A stretch of 64,000 nucleotides of DNA from Bugula neritina (GCA_964035545.1 OZ037772.1:1968501-2032500), one strand, 5' to 3'; numbered from the stretch's first letter, positions 15,901-28,416 are shown. A program made the numbers and translations. Notes: generated by a model from the sequence alone, not told the origin.

Positions 15901-18900
15901 AGAAAAATCTTCAAGATAGCTGTTCTATTTTTCTTAGTTTTGTGTTATCTCAGTACATGCAAAGTTTATAGTCTCTATGAGAGACCTTTTTCAACTGGCT
16001 GAGCATAATAGCTGAAAATTTTGTCTGCTGTCACTACAACGTGAACTTTTATAATAGGAGATGTTAAAAAATGCTTGCAGCTTACTTTTGCGACTATAAA
16101 TATTAGACCCTGTAGCATATAAGATACACCAAGTTTCGTTCACAATAAACCTAATGGGAATCAAGAGATATTAAATTCAAAGTTATTAACACATATTATT
16201 GAAAACTATTTATACATGTCTTACTCTTTTTTTGTGTTGGTAGTCAAATTATATGACTAGCAAGAAATTTAGATTTTGATATTCACCCATTGCGTGAACA
16301 ATATTTTTTCTAACTAAATTATTTTTCTTGAAAAATTTTCAAAACAGGGAAACCAATTCAGCAACTCGTTTTAAAGTTTGAAAAAGGCATGTAGCACCAG
16401 TGCTACACTGGTCGTCTGTCTCTAAGAGTAACAATTCAGTTTAATTCCAATTGGCAACTCCCCTCCATATAAACTCTAAACAATATAATATTCTTTAACA
16501 CTTGTAACCTATTGATAGTCCAGGGTGCTTTGCTTGCCATACTCTGGCTTACAGACAGAGGATTAAAATTGCTTTTTATTACTGGGTACCTGTTATATTT
16601 TGCTCTTACAAGATAAATAAGTTTTAAAATATGCTAAAAGTATAAAAAGTATAAAAACATTTTTAATGGTAGCACCATACATTGTTGTCCAGTTTGTATC
16701 TCTATCCTAATATTTTGCATTATTATTATTGCTATCAATTTGTGAAAAGAGGTACTGAAAGAGCTTTTTATGAAACTTTGAAACATTTACCATATACACA
16801 ACTTACTGGATTGCTCTGTGTCACGGTAGGCTAGCGGCAAAGCTAGCCAAAATTGCTTATTCTGAAGTCTAGCTTTTGTGAAAATTGGCAAGCTTTAGTT
16901 AATAACCTTTAATTATATAGCCAAGTTGTTTAATTAAAATTTAAAGTAGCATTGCCTTACACACAATAGTTTCGGAAAACAATTAAAAGAAAAGTTCAAT
17001 AATATATTACTAAAATACCAGGAAAGTCTTGCTGATGTTTATAAAGCATGCATTAAACATACTGTATTTCAATGGAAGATGTCTTACCTATTGTAGAAGA
17101 AAAGTTGTCTCCTTGCCTTAGTTTACAAGGCTATAGCATAATGATAGTAGTAGACTGATACTCAAACAAAAAAGTTAGGAAAGAATTTGGTGCTTGTCAT
17201 AAATATTATGTTAATTTGTTTCGCTAGCATTAGGACAAAAAGAGAGATAAACCAGTTGCTCATATTGTGAGATTGTGCATAAACTGCTATACTAGCTTAC
17301 AAATTGTTGTGTGCCAATATTTAAATTATCAATATATTTATGCTAGGTAAGGCCAGTAAGGAAATTTAGTTTACCAGTGCATGGTAACTTATATATTTTG
17401 ACTGCTAGAAGTTTAACTGCATTAACAAATAGGCCTCCTTATGCTGTGCAAGATTAAATAAAAAGTGCATAAAATCAGTAACAAAGACAAGTTCTGAAAC
17501 GTCTGCTCATGCAAACAAAATGCCCAATTGCTAAGTGTTGGGAGCAGTTTTGAAGAAGCTTGTATATTATACCACCAATTGTTAACATTCAATCTATAAG
17601 TTACCGCTAAAAATTGAAAAAAATCCAAGGCACATTCAGAAGCTTGCTAATATATTTCTTTCAAAGCTATTGCAATTATAGAGTAATTTGTAGTGTAACG
17701 GCTGGATTTCTAGCCCACAAAAAGTTTCAATAGCTTATAAAAGGGTAGACAACAGATGTGCCTCACGTGCCTGCCACAGACGTGTGTCACTTGCAGTAAA
17801 TGGTAAATAATATTATAATGAGTGGTAATGAGAGATGAGCTCCATTACATATTAATGTTATTAATTACATTTAATTTGGTTCTCACAAGGGATAAATAGA
17901 AGTTTAAAAATCTTACTCATGGGGTCCAACTATGTGAGGCAATTTTAACATTGGCGAATCTCCTTTGTTCTCAGCAGTGATTACTAGTGGATACAATACT
18001 GCATTGAATTATTCTGAACTTGTTTAATTAAATACTTGGTATGGTAGAACAAGTATGAATTTTGTTTTAAGATTTAAACTTTGAAATATAATAGATATGC
18101 AATTACAAAGTAATTCTAAAACCCGATTCCATTTCTAGATGTGTAATATATGTTCTACAATTACAGTTTTATACATATGTAACAAATTACATTCAATTAC
18201 TTGAAAAAAATTAATTGATCACAACTAATTACAAATTACAATTTCTCAAACCCTGGTGGTAATGGTTAATAACTGGCAGACTCAAATATCCTGTGTGCAG
18301 AAGTTTTTAGGGTTAGGTATTGATAATATTTAAAAATATTTTTAATTTGTTTTTTCATATTTCTAATTTTGTCCCCAAAATTTGAGGGCTGAGAGTATGA
18401 AAGCTGTTGAAGGTGAATGGAATATTCTTAGCCTTTTGAACTGAGTTATCCTGCATGTACTGCAGAATTTGTTAGATAATTTCCCAGAGTACACAGGTAT
18501 GTAAATGTTGTATATAAGGGCTTTAGATGTCTTGAGTATTGGTTTGTCTATTAGTTATTTTCGAGTTTACGAAAGAAGATTCTAGTAAGTTAACTGCTTG
18601 GTGACTTTCTCTCTAAGAATCAATAAGAATATTTTGGTCATGAATCATTCATTTAATATCTCAGTTTTTTTTATATGTTAGAAATAAAGATTAAATTGGC
18701 TCTCTATAGTTAACATGGTAGTTTATTTAGTGGTAAATGAGCATCATACCCTACTTATGCACCAGAATTGGTCACAAGTCTTGAGAAGGTGAAGTGAAAA
18801 CCTCATATATACTACTAGCTGTAGTAAGACAAAACTACTGCTACTGTTGCAGGCACACCCAGCTCTCATGTGCCTCACAGACGTCTCAAACATAAGACAG

Positions 18901-19098
18901 TGAACAAGCGTATGATGCTGACTGAGACAACTCTCAAGTCTATCCATCTATTCCTCACACGCTGCTCAGCACAAGGTCACACAGGTGTGAGCCATCACTT
19001 CCAGTGCCAACTTAACATATCCATTTCATTCCTCAGCCAATCAGATCAGCTCAAGTGATGCACCAATAATATATCACATTGTTGACTTGAGAAAGCAG
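12913..19098 (+). CDS. gene C: unrecognised multi-exon protein (partial model)
   Basis: Splice-bounded exons: 12913-12933, 12951-13022, 14053-14141, 14893-14956, tentative 17022-17063, 18466-18496, 18853-18984, 19037-19098. Phases agree from 12913 to 13022, from 14053 to 14956 and from 18466 to 19098. The 13022 to 14053 join is out of phase, so an exon is probably missing there. Peptides include NMASYDERNAKLD, VEKHHNHLLGVGAECISR then CLVSGRLHFRLLHGTFIF, then NLLDNFPEYT and a basic segment KHKTVNKRMML. Neither the start nor the stop was found. The gene may continue past 19.1 kb. I do not recognise the family and see no membrane segment in the fragments. The intron 14142-14892 carries a trinucleotide array. 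Confidence 0.55.
14325..14520. repeat. (AGT/GCA)n trinucleotide array in gene C intron
   Basis: Mixed AGT, AGC, GCA and GTA triplets for about 195 bp, preceded by a short GGC run. Long Leu-, Thr- and Val-rich frames on both strands are produced by the repeat. Confidence 0.92.
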
Positions 19099-19642
19099 GT
19101 GCTACAGCAGGAGCCCTGTACCATCACTGGGCAATCTGACATGAGCTCACGGGTTTCTTCTTGCACTGCTATGTGTAAAATAACAGTCTTCTTTTATACA
19201 ATATTAAGCTGTTAGTTTAGCATATAACTTGGCTCTATGGTTTTATATTATAGTTTATAAGATTGTGCCTCTCATGTATGTTTCCAACATGGAGATAATT
19301 TGGCATGTAATAATAAGCTCGTGACTTTTCTGGCATCACCAGGAATGCTGACAGGTTTTGATATATTGTATTATTAATCCATTTATTGCAAGACATAATA
19401 ACCTGTACACCTTTTGTTTTGAGTATATTATTACAAGAACAAGTTGTGTTTTTGAATGCATTTTATTTGACTTATTTATAAATTCAACAATAAATACCAA
19501 GGTCCCATGTTAATGATTTCGAGCTTCTTTGTAAGTCTTCTCTTCTGTAAAGGAAAAGAATGATAATGATAATGATATATATATATGTATATGTATGTAT
19601 AAAGTATGCTGATTGTCAACCTATAGTTGGAGTTCCAGCAAA

Positions 19643-19682
19643 GATTGAGGTATATATATATATATATATATATACCTCAATC
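19643..19682. repeat. perfect 40-bp palindrome with AT core
   Basis: GATTGAGG, then an alternating TA tract, then CCTCAATC. The two halves are exact reverse complements, so this could extrude as a hairpin. Confidence 0.9.
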
Positions 19683-20057
19683 TGTAGACAGCAGCTGTTT
19701 CGGGATTTGTCTCATCATGAGCACAGAACAGAGTACCATGGCCCACACCTTCGCACAATAGTAGAAACTTATAGTTTTACTAAAGCATATTTAAAAGGTG
19801 TGTTAACCCAAGATAGAGTGCTCAAGTGACTCTAGGGGTCACCTAGGAGTCACGAGCATTGCAAAATGCTAGCAGCTTGAGTTTGTGACCGTGGTGAGAG
19901 TGCTCAATCATTTAATGTCATTGCTGGGCATTAAATGAGAGCATAATATCTCAATCTGTGGACAGCAGCACAGAACAAAGTACCATGGCCCACACTTTTG
20001 CAATAGTAGAAACTTATAGTCTTACTAAAGCATATTTAGAAGGTGTGTAAACCCAAG
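19675..20057 (+). repeat. direct repeat pair (19675-19815 and 19950-20057)
   Basis: The second copy repeats most of the first (shared words include TACCATGGCCCACAC and AGAAACTTATAGT) but lacks about 27 bp, including a GCTGTTTCGGG motif. The palindrome overlaps the left end of the first copy. It could be a dispersed repeat of unknown class or a local duplication. Confidence 0.7.
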
Positions 20058-20397
20058 CCATATATATAATATAGCTATAAACATGCACGTACATAAAGAA
20101 AATAACATTCATGCAACTAGTAGTAAATACTATTTAGTATGAGCTTTTACTAATTTCACTATGGCATCATAATAAATAGTGATTCATTATACACTACTAA
20201 ATAAATTGGTGGAGATCACAAAGCACTTAATAGTCTTTATGCAGAATTTTTCTTTCAGTCTAATATATGAAAGTTATAAAAATTATTTTAGAGGGAACAC
20301 GCACTAACTGAAAGCCAATTTGTTTTCAATAAAGTATATCATAGACCTGCATACTTTGTTCAGGAAAGAAGAGAGAGCCACAAAGGAAGAGCCTACC

Positions 20398-20654
20398 ATG
20401 TCTAATGAAAACAGACCTGTCATACTAAGTATATAGCTATACAGACCTGCTATACCAGATAAAAACAAACCTGCCATATTGCACAAAACTGAACCTGCAG
20501 CACTGAGCAAAGAGCAACCAATCAAATATTCCAAGCAAAGAGAACACAATTCAGCATTGTGAGAAAACCTCCCCAGGGGGATCAGCAAACTCCAACAGCT
20601 GGTCAAAGTTTTAGCTACAGAAAAGGAAGAATTGCCGAGTATAGTGATGATTCA
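20398..20654 (+). pseudogene. coding-like stretch interrupted by two stops
   Basis: One frame reads MSNENRPVILSI, TAG, then YRPAIPDKNKPAILHKTE and onward, TGA, then a Leu/Lys/Glu-rich segment ending LPSIVMIQ and TGA. Short Lys/Arg-Pro-Ala repeats are visible. It could be a decayed exon, perhaps linked to gene C upstream, or chance. No supporting splice frame was found. Confidence 0.3.
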
Positions 20655-20659
20655 GTGAG

Positions 20660-21612
20660 GAAAACCGCATGCTTACCTTGTTCTGGTAACCACTACACAA
20701 CTGGGAAGAGAAAGGGCTGGAAAGCTACACAACTTTGAGAGATTTCTCATACAGACAGCTGTTCTATAGGAAGTGTTACATAAGAGTTGTGACTATTGAC
20801 TATTATAGACAGGGTTGTAAGAATGTGGACACAGTTTTAGGATTTATTATTTTAGGAATCCAATACTTTAGTTATGTTATGATAGCATTAACTTAGCAGA
20901 AGCATCGGTGGAATTTCATATAATGCTTAATTACTACTCAAAGCAGAATAGTTTAGTATTTTTTAAAAAGAACATAATATTATATTTGTATCCTTTTATA
21001 AATAAATGTTTTTTATACATGCCGGTCATAAAAGTCAATTCATTATATGGTATACAAAATTAGATCTGTAAATAAACATGCTGCAGCTGAAGAATTACAA
21101 ATAAAATGAGAAGGAAACAAAACGTATTCAACTGGATGAGTCATCAGATGACATTGCTGTATAAAATGATGAATTAGGAAAGAGAAAGTATGTGGAAACA
21201 AAGCAACACTGAACTACAACATGGCTAACAAATACCAGGTTAGCAGAAATAATATCATATTCAATAAATAAAATAACAAGAGGTGTAAAATGTCAATATA
21301 AGTACACATAGAAAAAATAGGTGATATACAGAATAAAAAGTAACAGTTTAATATTGATAAAGCTTTTCATTTTCACACAAACATAAAATCTTTACAAGGC
21401 ATTATTGTATATATAACTATTTGTATTAGAAGAGAGAAACAATATAATTTAGTATGCTCACATGGAACTATAGAAGGAAATGTCAGCTAGAAGAGGAAGG
21501 AAATGGAGGTCAAGGCCAGCAACACAATGTCAAGGTCAACTGGAAAAAAAGTAGTTTTAGGTCACAACTTGTCATTCTCAAACATGGCGGCTAGTTTGAG
21601 CACACTTTTGGA
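20660..21612. other. no gene seen between genes C and A
   Basis: AT-rich. It probably contains the 3' flank of gene A (minus) and possibly the downstream part of gene C. No distinct feature was recognised. Confidence 0.35.
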
Positions 21613-24600
21613 CTAGAAGAGGAAGGAGGCGAGGAGACCACAGAGCTCTCTGGGGAGGGAGGTAAAACACGTTTCAGCTACAAAGCAAGAGTTGAAAAGA
21701 GAACTAATTGGAAAAAGTTGAAATTTTACTCAATTTGATCAAAAATGAACAGATATTAATAAAAAAATTCTACAGATTCTAACGCTGATAAGCCAGGACA
21801 ACTATAGCATATTATAATTATATTATCACCTCCATTATATAATAATCATATTACATAATATATTATATTTTTTATATGCCATATTATAATTATATTATAT
21901 TATAATCATACTATGTTATAAATATGGTATATTATTATATTATACTATCAATGTACATGACTTGCACAAAGTAGATGCCAAACGTTACCTTTTCTGTGTT
22001 GGCAACTTGGGGCAGAACTCTTTTGGGTCGAACGTCTGAAATAGATGGGGAAGAGATGATTTACCGCCCGTAGCAGAGGCGTGATGTCAAGAGAAGAACC
22101 CGAGGCTAAGTTACGACAACTTCTTCTCATGGTGTTGGCGGCTTTGAGAAAGATAGCTCTGTCGTACTCCTTGCCTGAAGACAGGAAACGGTCATTGTAC
22201 TTCCATAAAGGAAACGTACATGAACTGTATCAGAAGCTCAAACTAACGTCTGTTAATAGTAATGGAAGATATAACAATCTTAATGAGAATTAAAGGCTCT
22301 ATTAATAGTAATCATACCTTCCTACTGTAAAGAGACGACAGAGTGAATAAAAAGGAATAACTGAACAGAGAATACATTCAATAACAGGTGGTTGTCAGGT
22401 GGGTGATATTCACTACTGCTTCCTCCTGATCACGTCATGTAACAGTCAATGACATCACATGTCGACTCACTCTGCACTGCGGGTGGCTGTGACAAGCAGT
22501 GCTCCATACTTAGACCACCCACAGTCCAAGCACCTGGAGCACTGCCCACACATGGCAAAAAGTGACAAGACAAAGTGCTGGGAACAACTAGCAATACAAA
22601 GAGAATTAACAGTCAGAGTATGAAGCTGGTATTCACGAGTTTGAAGGTGTTTTCAATATCATCTCTATAACTGGTTAGAAAGGATTGCACTTGGTTGAGT
22701 ACTCTGTTAACAGCACCATAAATATCCTCTCTAGCGTGGCAGTTGCCGGCACCTGCACAACATGAAATAACTACCACCTGCTATCCGTTGACATATGTGA
22801 GACCAGTTGCTAGTGACATCAAATGGCAGGTACTTGGTTAGCAAATTTATACAAAGATGAGAGTTCTACTGTCACTTGATCAAAGCTTCCGACACTCTTC
22901 GCCTAGTGTGACTCATAAGTTATATATGACTTAGGCTAGCAGGTGAGCATGAGCTCATTTTATAAGCTATGTAGCTCAAAACTATGCAAGCATCCTACCA
23001 TAAAGAGACACCACTGCACCGCACCATTGGTATGAGAGTCTTCATAAGAACTAAAGCTACACTCAAGCCCCACAAGCATGATAGAATATATCACAGACAC
23101 TTACTATTGCACATATAGTCTATGAATGAGAGGGTTGCAGTTAGCTTCTCTGTAGATGTATGGATACATTGAGCAAGGGCACCTTGGGCACATGCCATGG
23201 GCACATCTGTTGACAGCTGTCAAGTACATGACAGTACATATTGATGCACTGCCTTGTCTATGTTACTCAGCAGTGCCTGCAAACAAATATGGAGATATTA
23301 CTCAGGAAATGAGCAGAATTCTTTTTATTTCAGAGATTTTACATATTCTTAAATTAACAAAGGCATAAATTTCGAACATCTACATAAAATATTGGAGATA
23401 TGTTAACTTTTTCTGCAACATCTGTAAGTTAAACAGCAAAAAACAAGTTTATACCCAACATCTTAATGTCAACCATTGGACAATCACCTGCATGAATTGA
23501 ATGATGAGCCTGGATATCTTATTGCTGAGCTGTGACATCCTCTGCACAGTGTCTGCAAGGTGCTCGAGTCAATATCATCACACATACTGGAGCACAGCTG
23601 GCACTGTTCCAACAACACCTCCGATGAGGTCACCAGTTGCAGACAACACGCCCCTGTAGCTTCTTGACACTGGGAATCTTCTGGCTCTATAAGTTTGTAT
23701 AATGAGGATATATTTAATACGATGTTATGTGATTATATGGAGTTGTCATCACAATACAAAATAGTGATAGTTTTGAGCAACAACTCTTATATTATTATAT
23801 GAACTTATTGAGAAACAGCATCTTGGGAACATAGGCTTTACATTACTACATTACCATACATACACATGTATAACAGAAGTTGAACAAAATATTTGTATAT
23901 TCCTATCCTAAAGATTTAAATATTTTTCAAGTCAGTTGGGTTTTACCTTTTATATGTACACTGTTCAGTGGAATGCTTCTTTTAAACAAACAAAGTGTTA
24001 TTTAAACTCATTAATTTTAGTTGCCAAGGGAGATAAAGTTGCAGATAGTTTCTTTTCCTTTCAGATAAAACGTGTTACATATGCATATGAATATGTGCAA
24101 CTGATGATAGCAATTATAATACAAATACCTTGCAACATAAAATAACACAACACCTGCAAAATACTGCTTACAATCGAATTTGCAGCTCTAACTGTAATAT
24201 TGAGTCCACCCTGTGGAGTAATGGTAGCAAGCCAGCGGGTGAACAGTTTTTAATTGAGTTTTGGGTTTAAAAAGAAATTAGGACTCACCTGCTGACGCTG
24301 CCTTGTAGCTCTCCAGAATGCTGCCAGCAGAGATTGTACCCAACTCACACTGCCGCAGTATGCAGTCAAACACCTTCCTGCTCCCTGCATTGGTTGCTAT
24401 AAACAGTACAGAGCTACACATATGAGATAAGAATGGACTAACAGAGAGAGGGAGAGAGAGGGAGAGAGAGGGAGAGAGAGGGAGAGAGAGGGAGAGAGAG
24501 GGAGAGAGAGGGAGAGGGAGGGAGAGGGAGGGAGAGGGAGAGAGAGGGAGAGAGAGGGAGAGAGAGGGAGAGAGAGGGAGAGAGAGGGAGAGAGAGGGAG

Positions 24601-27600
24601 AGAGAGGGAGAGAGAGAGAGAGAGGGAGAGAGAGAGAGGGAGAGAGAGAGAGAGAGAGGGAGAGAGAGAGAGGGAGGGAGAGAGAGGGAGAGGGAGGGAG
24701 AGGGAGAGAGAGGGAGAGAGAGGGAGAGAGAGGGAGAGAGAGGGAGAGAGAGGGAGAGAGAGGGAGAGAGAGGGAGAGAGAGGGAGAGAGAGGGAGAGAG
24801 AGGGAGAGAGAGAGAGAGGGAGGGAGAGAGAGGGAGGGAGAGAGAGGGAGAGAGAGGGAGAGGGAGGGAAAGGGAGGGAGAGGGAGGGAGAGGGAGAGAG
24901 AGGGAGAGAGAGGGAGAGAGAGGGAGAGAGAGGGAGAGAGAGAGAGGACAGATCAACAGTTACTGGCATCTAAATTTCCCCACAATTCTCACCTGTTCTG
25001 TGATCTTCACCTTGATCTCTTCCAACTTGTTATGACTTGGTAACCTGCTGTCTCCACTGTTGGAATCTGGTCTTATACCCTCACTCTCATTGGACGAGCC
25101 GTTAGCCAATAATGTGTGAGCAAATGGTGTGTTGGTGTTTAATGCTGAGTTATTACTAGTGTTTACTGCTGCCTGAGAGAGATTCGGCCTCAACTACAAA
25201 ACATAACAGGATAATCTACAGTACAAGGAGAGGATCTACAGTACAGGGAGAGGATCTACAGTACAAGGAGAAGATCTACAGTACAAGGAGAAGATCTACA
25301 GTACAAGGAGAAGATCTACAGTACAAGGAGAAGATCTGCAGTACAAGGAGAAGATCTACAGTACAAGGAGAGAATCTACAGTACAAGGAGAGGATCTACA
25401 GTACAAGGAGAGGATCTACAGTACAAGGAGAAGATCTACAGTACAAGGAGAAGATCTACAGTACAAGGAGAGGGGGAATTATTTTCAACATGAAGAGTGT
25501 AAGCAAGTTCCAATAACAAGAAGCTAAACATTTGCCAACTTTGAGTCCTCTAACAGCTGCAAGGCCATCTTAAGCTTTTACCTAAACAAATGATGCCTAA
25601 GAACTTTTTAATCCCCACCCCAGAAAGAAACCTTGTGTCCATCACCTGAAAGACACACCATGTTTCTAATGTATTCCTTAGCTACAGTTTCACAAGAGAA
25701 TGGATATGATATGTGAGTGGTAGATGAACTCACCTGGTCAGTCATTGAAAGTCGAATGAGTTCACTGGATATCACTCCGTCTGTGTCACACAGAAAGTGC
25801 TTCCTCTGAGAGTTCTGGACCTTTGTCTTCGCTCCTATGGCAACAGCAGGGAGACTATTAGTTACTATAGCAACAGTAGTGAAACTATTAGTTACTATAG
25901 TAACAGCAGTGAAACTATTAGTTACTATAGCAACAGCAGTGAAACTATTAGTTACTATAGCAACAACAGTGAAACTATTAGTTACTATGGCAACAGCAAT
26001 GAAATTATTAGTTACTATAGCAACAGCAGTGAAACTATTAGTTACTATAGCAACAGCAATGAAACCAGTAGTTACTATAGTAACAGCAGTGGAACTATTA
26101 GTTACTATAGCAACAACAGTGAAACTATTAGTTAATATAGCAACAGCAGTGAAACTAGTAGCTAAACTAACTCGTGCACAGAGCAAATATAAAAATACAC
26201 AGCTATAGTGTACACAAAATATATATAAATATACACAGCTATACACAGAGTATATATAAATATACACAGCTATAGTGTACACAGAGTATATATAAATATA
26301 CACAGCAACAGTAAGGGTTGACACCATAATTTAGAATGAAGGAAGATTCTGTTTTCACCTGAAGAAGGTAGAAGCTGTTGGGTGGTCCTGTGTTCAATAG
26401 ATGAGAGATTATCTCGGTATATGGTGTACGCATCATCAGATATGGGAGTGAGTCCTTGGTGGTCACATTTGAAGAGAGAGAAAGGTTCTGATACTCTGAG
26501 GGATATGTACAGTACATAAATTCAGATATGTACAGATTTGATGGATATAAGGGTTTGTCTACTGTGAGCTAGCTAGTCAACTATACTATGTATTGTACAG
26601 AAAGAAACAATTTCTCTCTCGTATACAATGGCACATATTCACATATATCTTTATTGTATACTGTGGTGTTAATAACTGGTCAATATTAATACAGTCTCTG
26701 CCCCCACTACTATAAACCACATGTAAAACTAGTAACATTTCTGTCAATATCCATTAATCACAGTCTGAGAACAGCATGTATATAAATGATAACTTTTTAC
26801 CAGTAAATATTTCTACTGTAAGAACAGCTCACAGGAAATCCAGGTTGTCGACTACTAACTCATAATTATCACTAGTTGACTACTAGTAACCATGGTAACA
26901 ACTAACATCCTATTACAATCAAATGTTACTTGCTATCACCTGAATAAATATCAGATTAGAGGTATAATGTATGAATAATGTTGGCAGACAGTGGCCTACC
27001 AGTATGTCACTCTTAGTAACTGAGTCAATATACTGAGAAGTTACAGGGAGATGATACAATCCTTATATCTAATCTCTTGTACTAAACGAGGAATAAGAAA
27101 ACTTGTGTTCTAGTGTGAACCAAAATCTCTACTTAGCTACAAACATAGCTGATACTCTCCCCTGTTTATATAATAAAATTGTAATCTAAAGAATACAAAC
27201 ACACTTTTCCTTAGTGGATGTCAGGACTGGACTACTCAAAGCTCTCACCAGTTTTAACTTCTCAGGAGCATTGAGGAACACGGTCTACAAAATACACCCA
27301 CACATATCTAGAACTACCCTCTATATTCACTAAACAGAGTTCCTCAGTCTATTCAGCATGATAGGACACACCCAGCAGGAAATAAACTCAAGGCTAAAAC
27401 AGTTATCTGACTGCGAATCACACATTTTATGTTTCCACATTGAAGAACACATTTAACCAGCACACACTAGGCTATCTACAATCAGCTAGTCTCATGGTTC
27501 TCTCTCATACTACAGAGAGCTAAGTCTATCTAACTGGTGGCCAGCTATAAAGTTCTGAGTATTTATATAGTGTGCCCATGAATTGTTAACAGGGTGGACT

Positions 27601-27988
27601 CAACTTCTTTAACCCCTTCGTCTCGAACTCTCTGTATAATACTTATATTATGGGGCGCAGTAGCTATGTATTTTTGTAAATTGAAAAAAAAGTATTTAAA
27701 TATACTCCAGTTGCAGTTTTATAATAGATTAGGAGACAACTAGCTAATGTTTAAATGAAAACATTTAATGGCCTACACCAAGCTTGAAAATAATTAGATA
27801 TAAGCCCACCCCTTGTGCTAGTCACATATTCATATTCATAGCTTAAGTGAGCTGAAGCGCACATCACAGTGGCTGATCATCACCACACACATTCTCACAC
27901 TGTTCTCATAAACTGCAGAGTCGTAAATATGCTCTCCTTCACATTGGTACTTGAACTCGTACTGAAAGTGTTGCTCATAACTGTTCAT
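21613..27988 (-). CDS. gene A: unrecognised ~416-residue protein, 13 exons
   Basis: Exons in coding order: 27988-27899 (ATG), 27284-27249, 27032-27000, 26493-26359, 25826-25734, 25193-24993, 24373-24289, 23686-23488, 23147-23105, 22752-22637, 22199-22065, 22035-21989, 21649-21613 (TAG). Every junction is GT-AG and phase-compatible, except that exon 8 needs one extra base near 23568-23572, where GACTCGAG looks like a lost C. The summed length is then exactly 417 codons. Visible parts are a polar Asn/Ser linker in exon 6, followed by helical segments such as [23 protein letters not shown] and [16 protein letters not shown], then the basic segment [15 protein letters not shown], and a hydrophobic C-terminus. 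There is no signal peptide. Intron 11 is only 29 nt. Introns 4, 5 and 6 hold tandem arrays. I do not recognise the family. Confidence 0.65.
24441..24946. repeat. polypurine GGGAGAGA tandem array in gene A intron
   Basis: About 500 bp of almost pure G/A on the plus strand, built mainly of an 8-bp unit with GAGG and GA variants. It lies in the intron between gene A exons at 24993-25193 and 24289-24373. The Ser/Leu/Pro-rich minus-strand frames are by-products. Confidence 0.97.
25217..25470. repeat. 20-bp tandem array in gene A intron
   Basis: About 13 copies of a 20-bp unit (GATCTACAGTACAAGGAGAA with G/A variants) in the intron between gene A exons at 25734-25826 and 24993-25193. Confidence 0.95.
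25831..26160. repeat. 30-bp tandem array with X-box-like palindromes
   Basis: Eleven units of exactly 30 bp. Each carries a near-palindrome such as GTTACTATAGCAAC or GTTACTATAGTAAC followed by a GCAGTGAAACTATTA-type spacer. The palindrome fits the RFX-factor X-box pattern RYYNYY-N2-RRNRAC in most copies. The array starts 4 bp from the acceptor of a gene A exon (25734-25826). Frames reading through it are by-products. Confidence 0.95.
26195..26312. repeat. short degenerate tandem repeat, ATATACACAGCTATA-type
   Basis: About three copies of a 35-50-bp unit containing TATATAAATATACACAGC and AGTGTACACAGAG, next to the 30-bp array in the same gene A intron. Confidence 0.75.
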
Positions 27989-28416
27989 ATTGACACTGAC
28001 ATTATGAAGTCAGTAATGATATTTCATTTTCAATAGTAGGGCTTTTAGATGGTATTGATTCATCCACAATGAAAAATACTTGCAAATGTTGATAAATTAT
28101 TTTATGATTGAATTGGTGAGTTATAATGTGTGTCATTCAAATGTGAATACTGAACATGATCTGGTCACCTTGATTACCTCATATTGATTCATCGCAAATG
28201 TCAGTATAATTGTGCCATAGAGAATTCTATCAAGTTTGAAAATTGACATTCAGTTTCACATTGCTCATTCAGTGATCCATGCTTAGTGTCACATTGGCCT
28301 TTAGGCTTGAAGCAACGAAATCTAACAGTAACACTATCTATAAGTATATTTATATTATTGTCAAGTATTAGCATTATGACATAAAATTAAAATTAAAGCC
28401 TGTCAGTTATAGTGTC

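Noticed and set aside
21948-22130. Stand-alone 60-residue minus-strand gene
   Set aside because: It overlaps two exons of gene A; the frame reads through the 29-nt intron and past the donor.
24397-24969. Ser/Leu/Pro-rich proteins on the minus strand
   Set aside because: Translations of the GGGAGAGA array within an intron of gene A; no codon-level conservation.
25217-26160. CRISPR array
   Set aside because: Units are directly tandem, without unique spacers, and the context is an animal intron.
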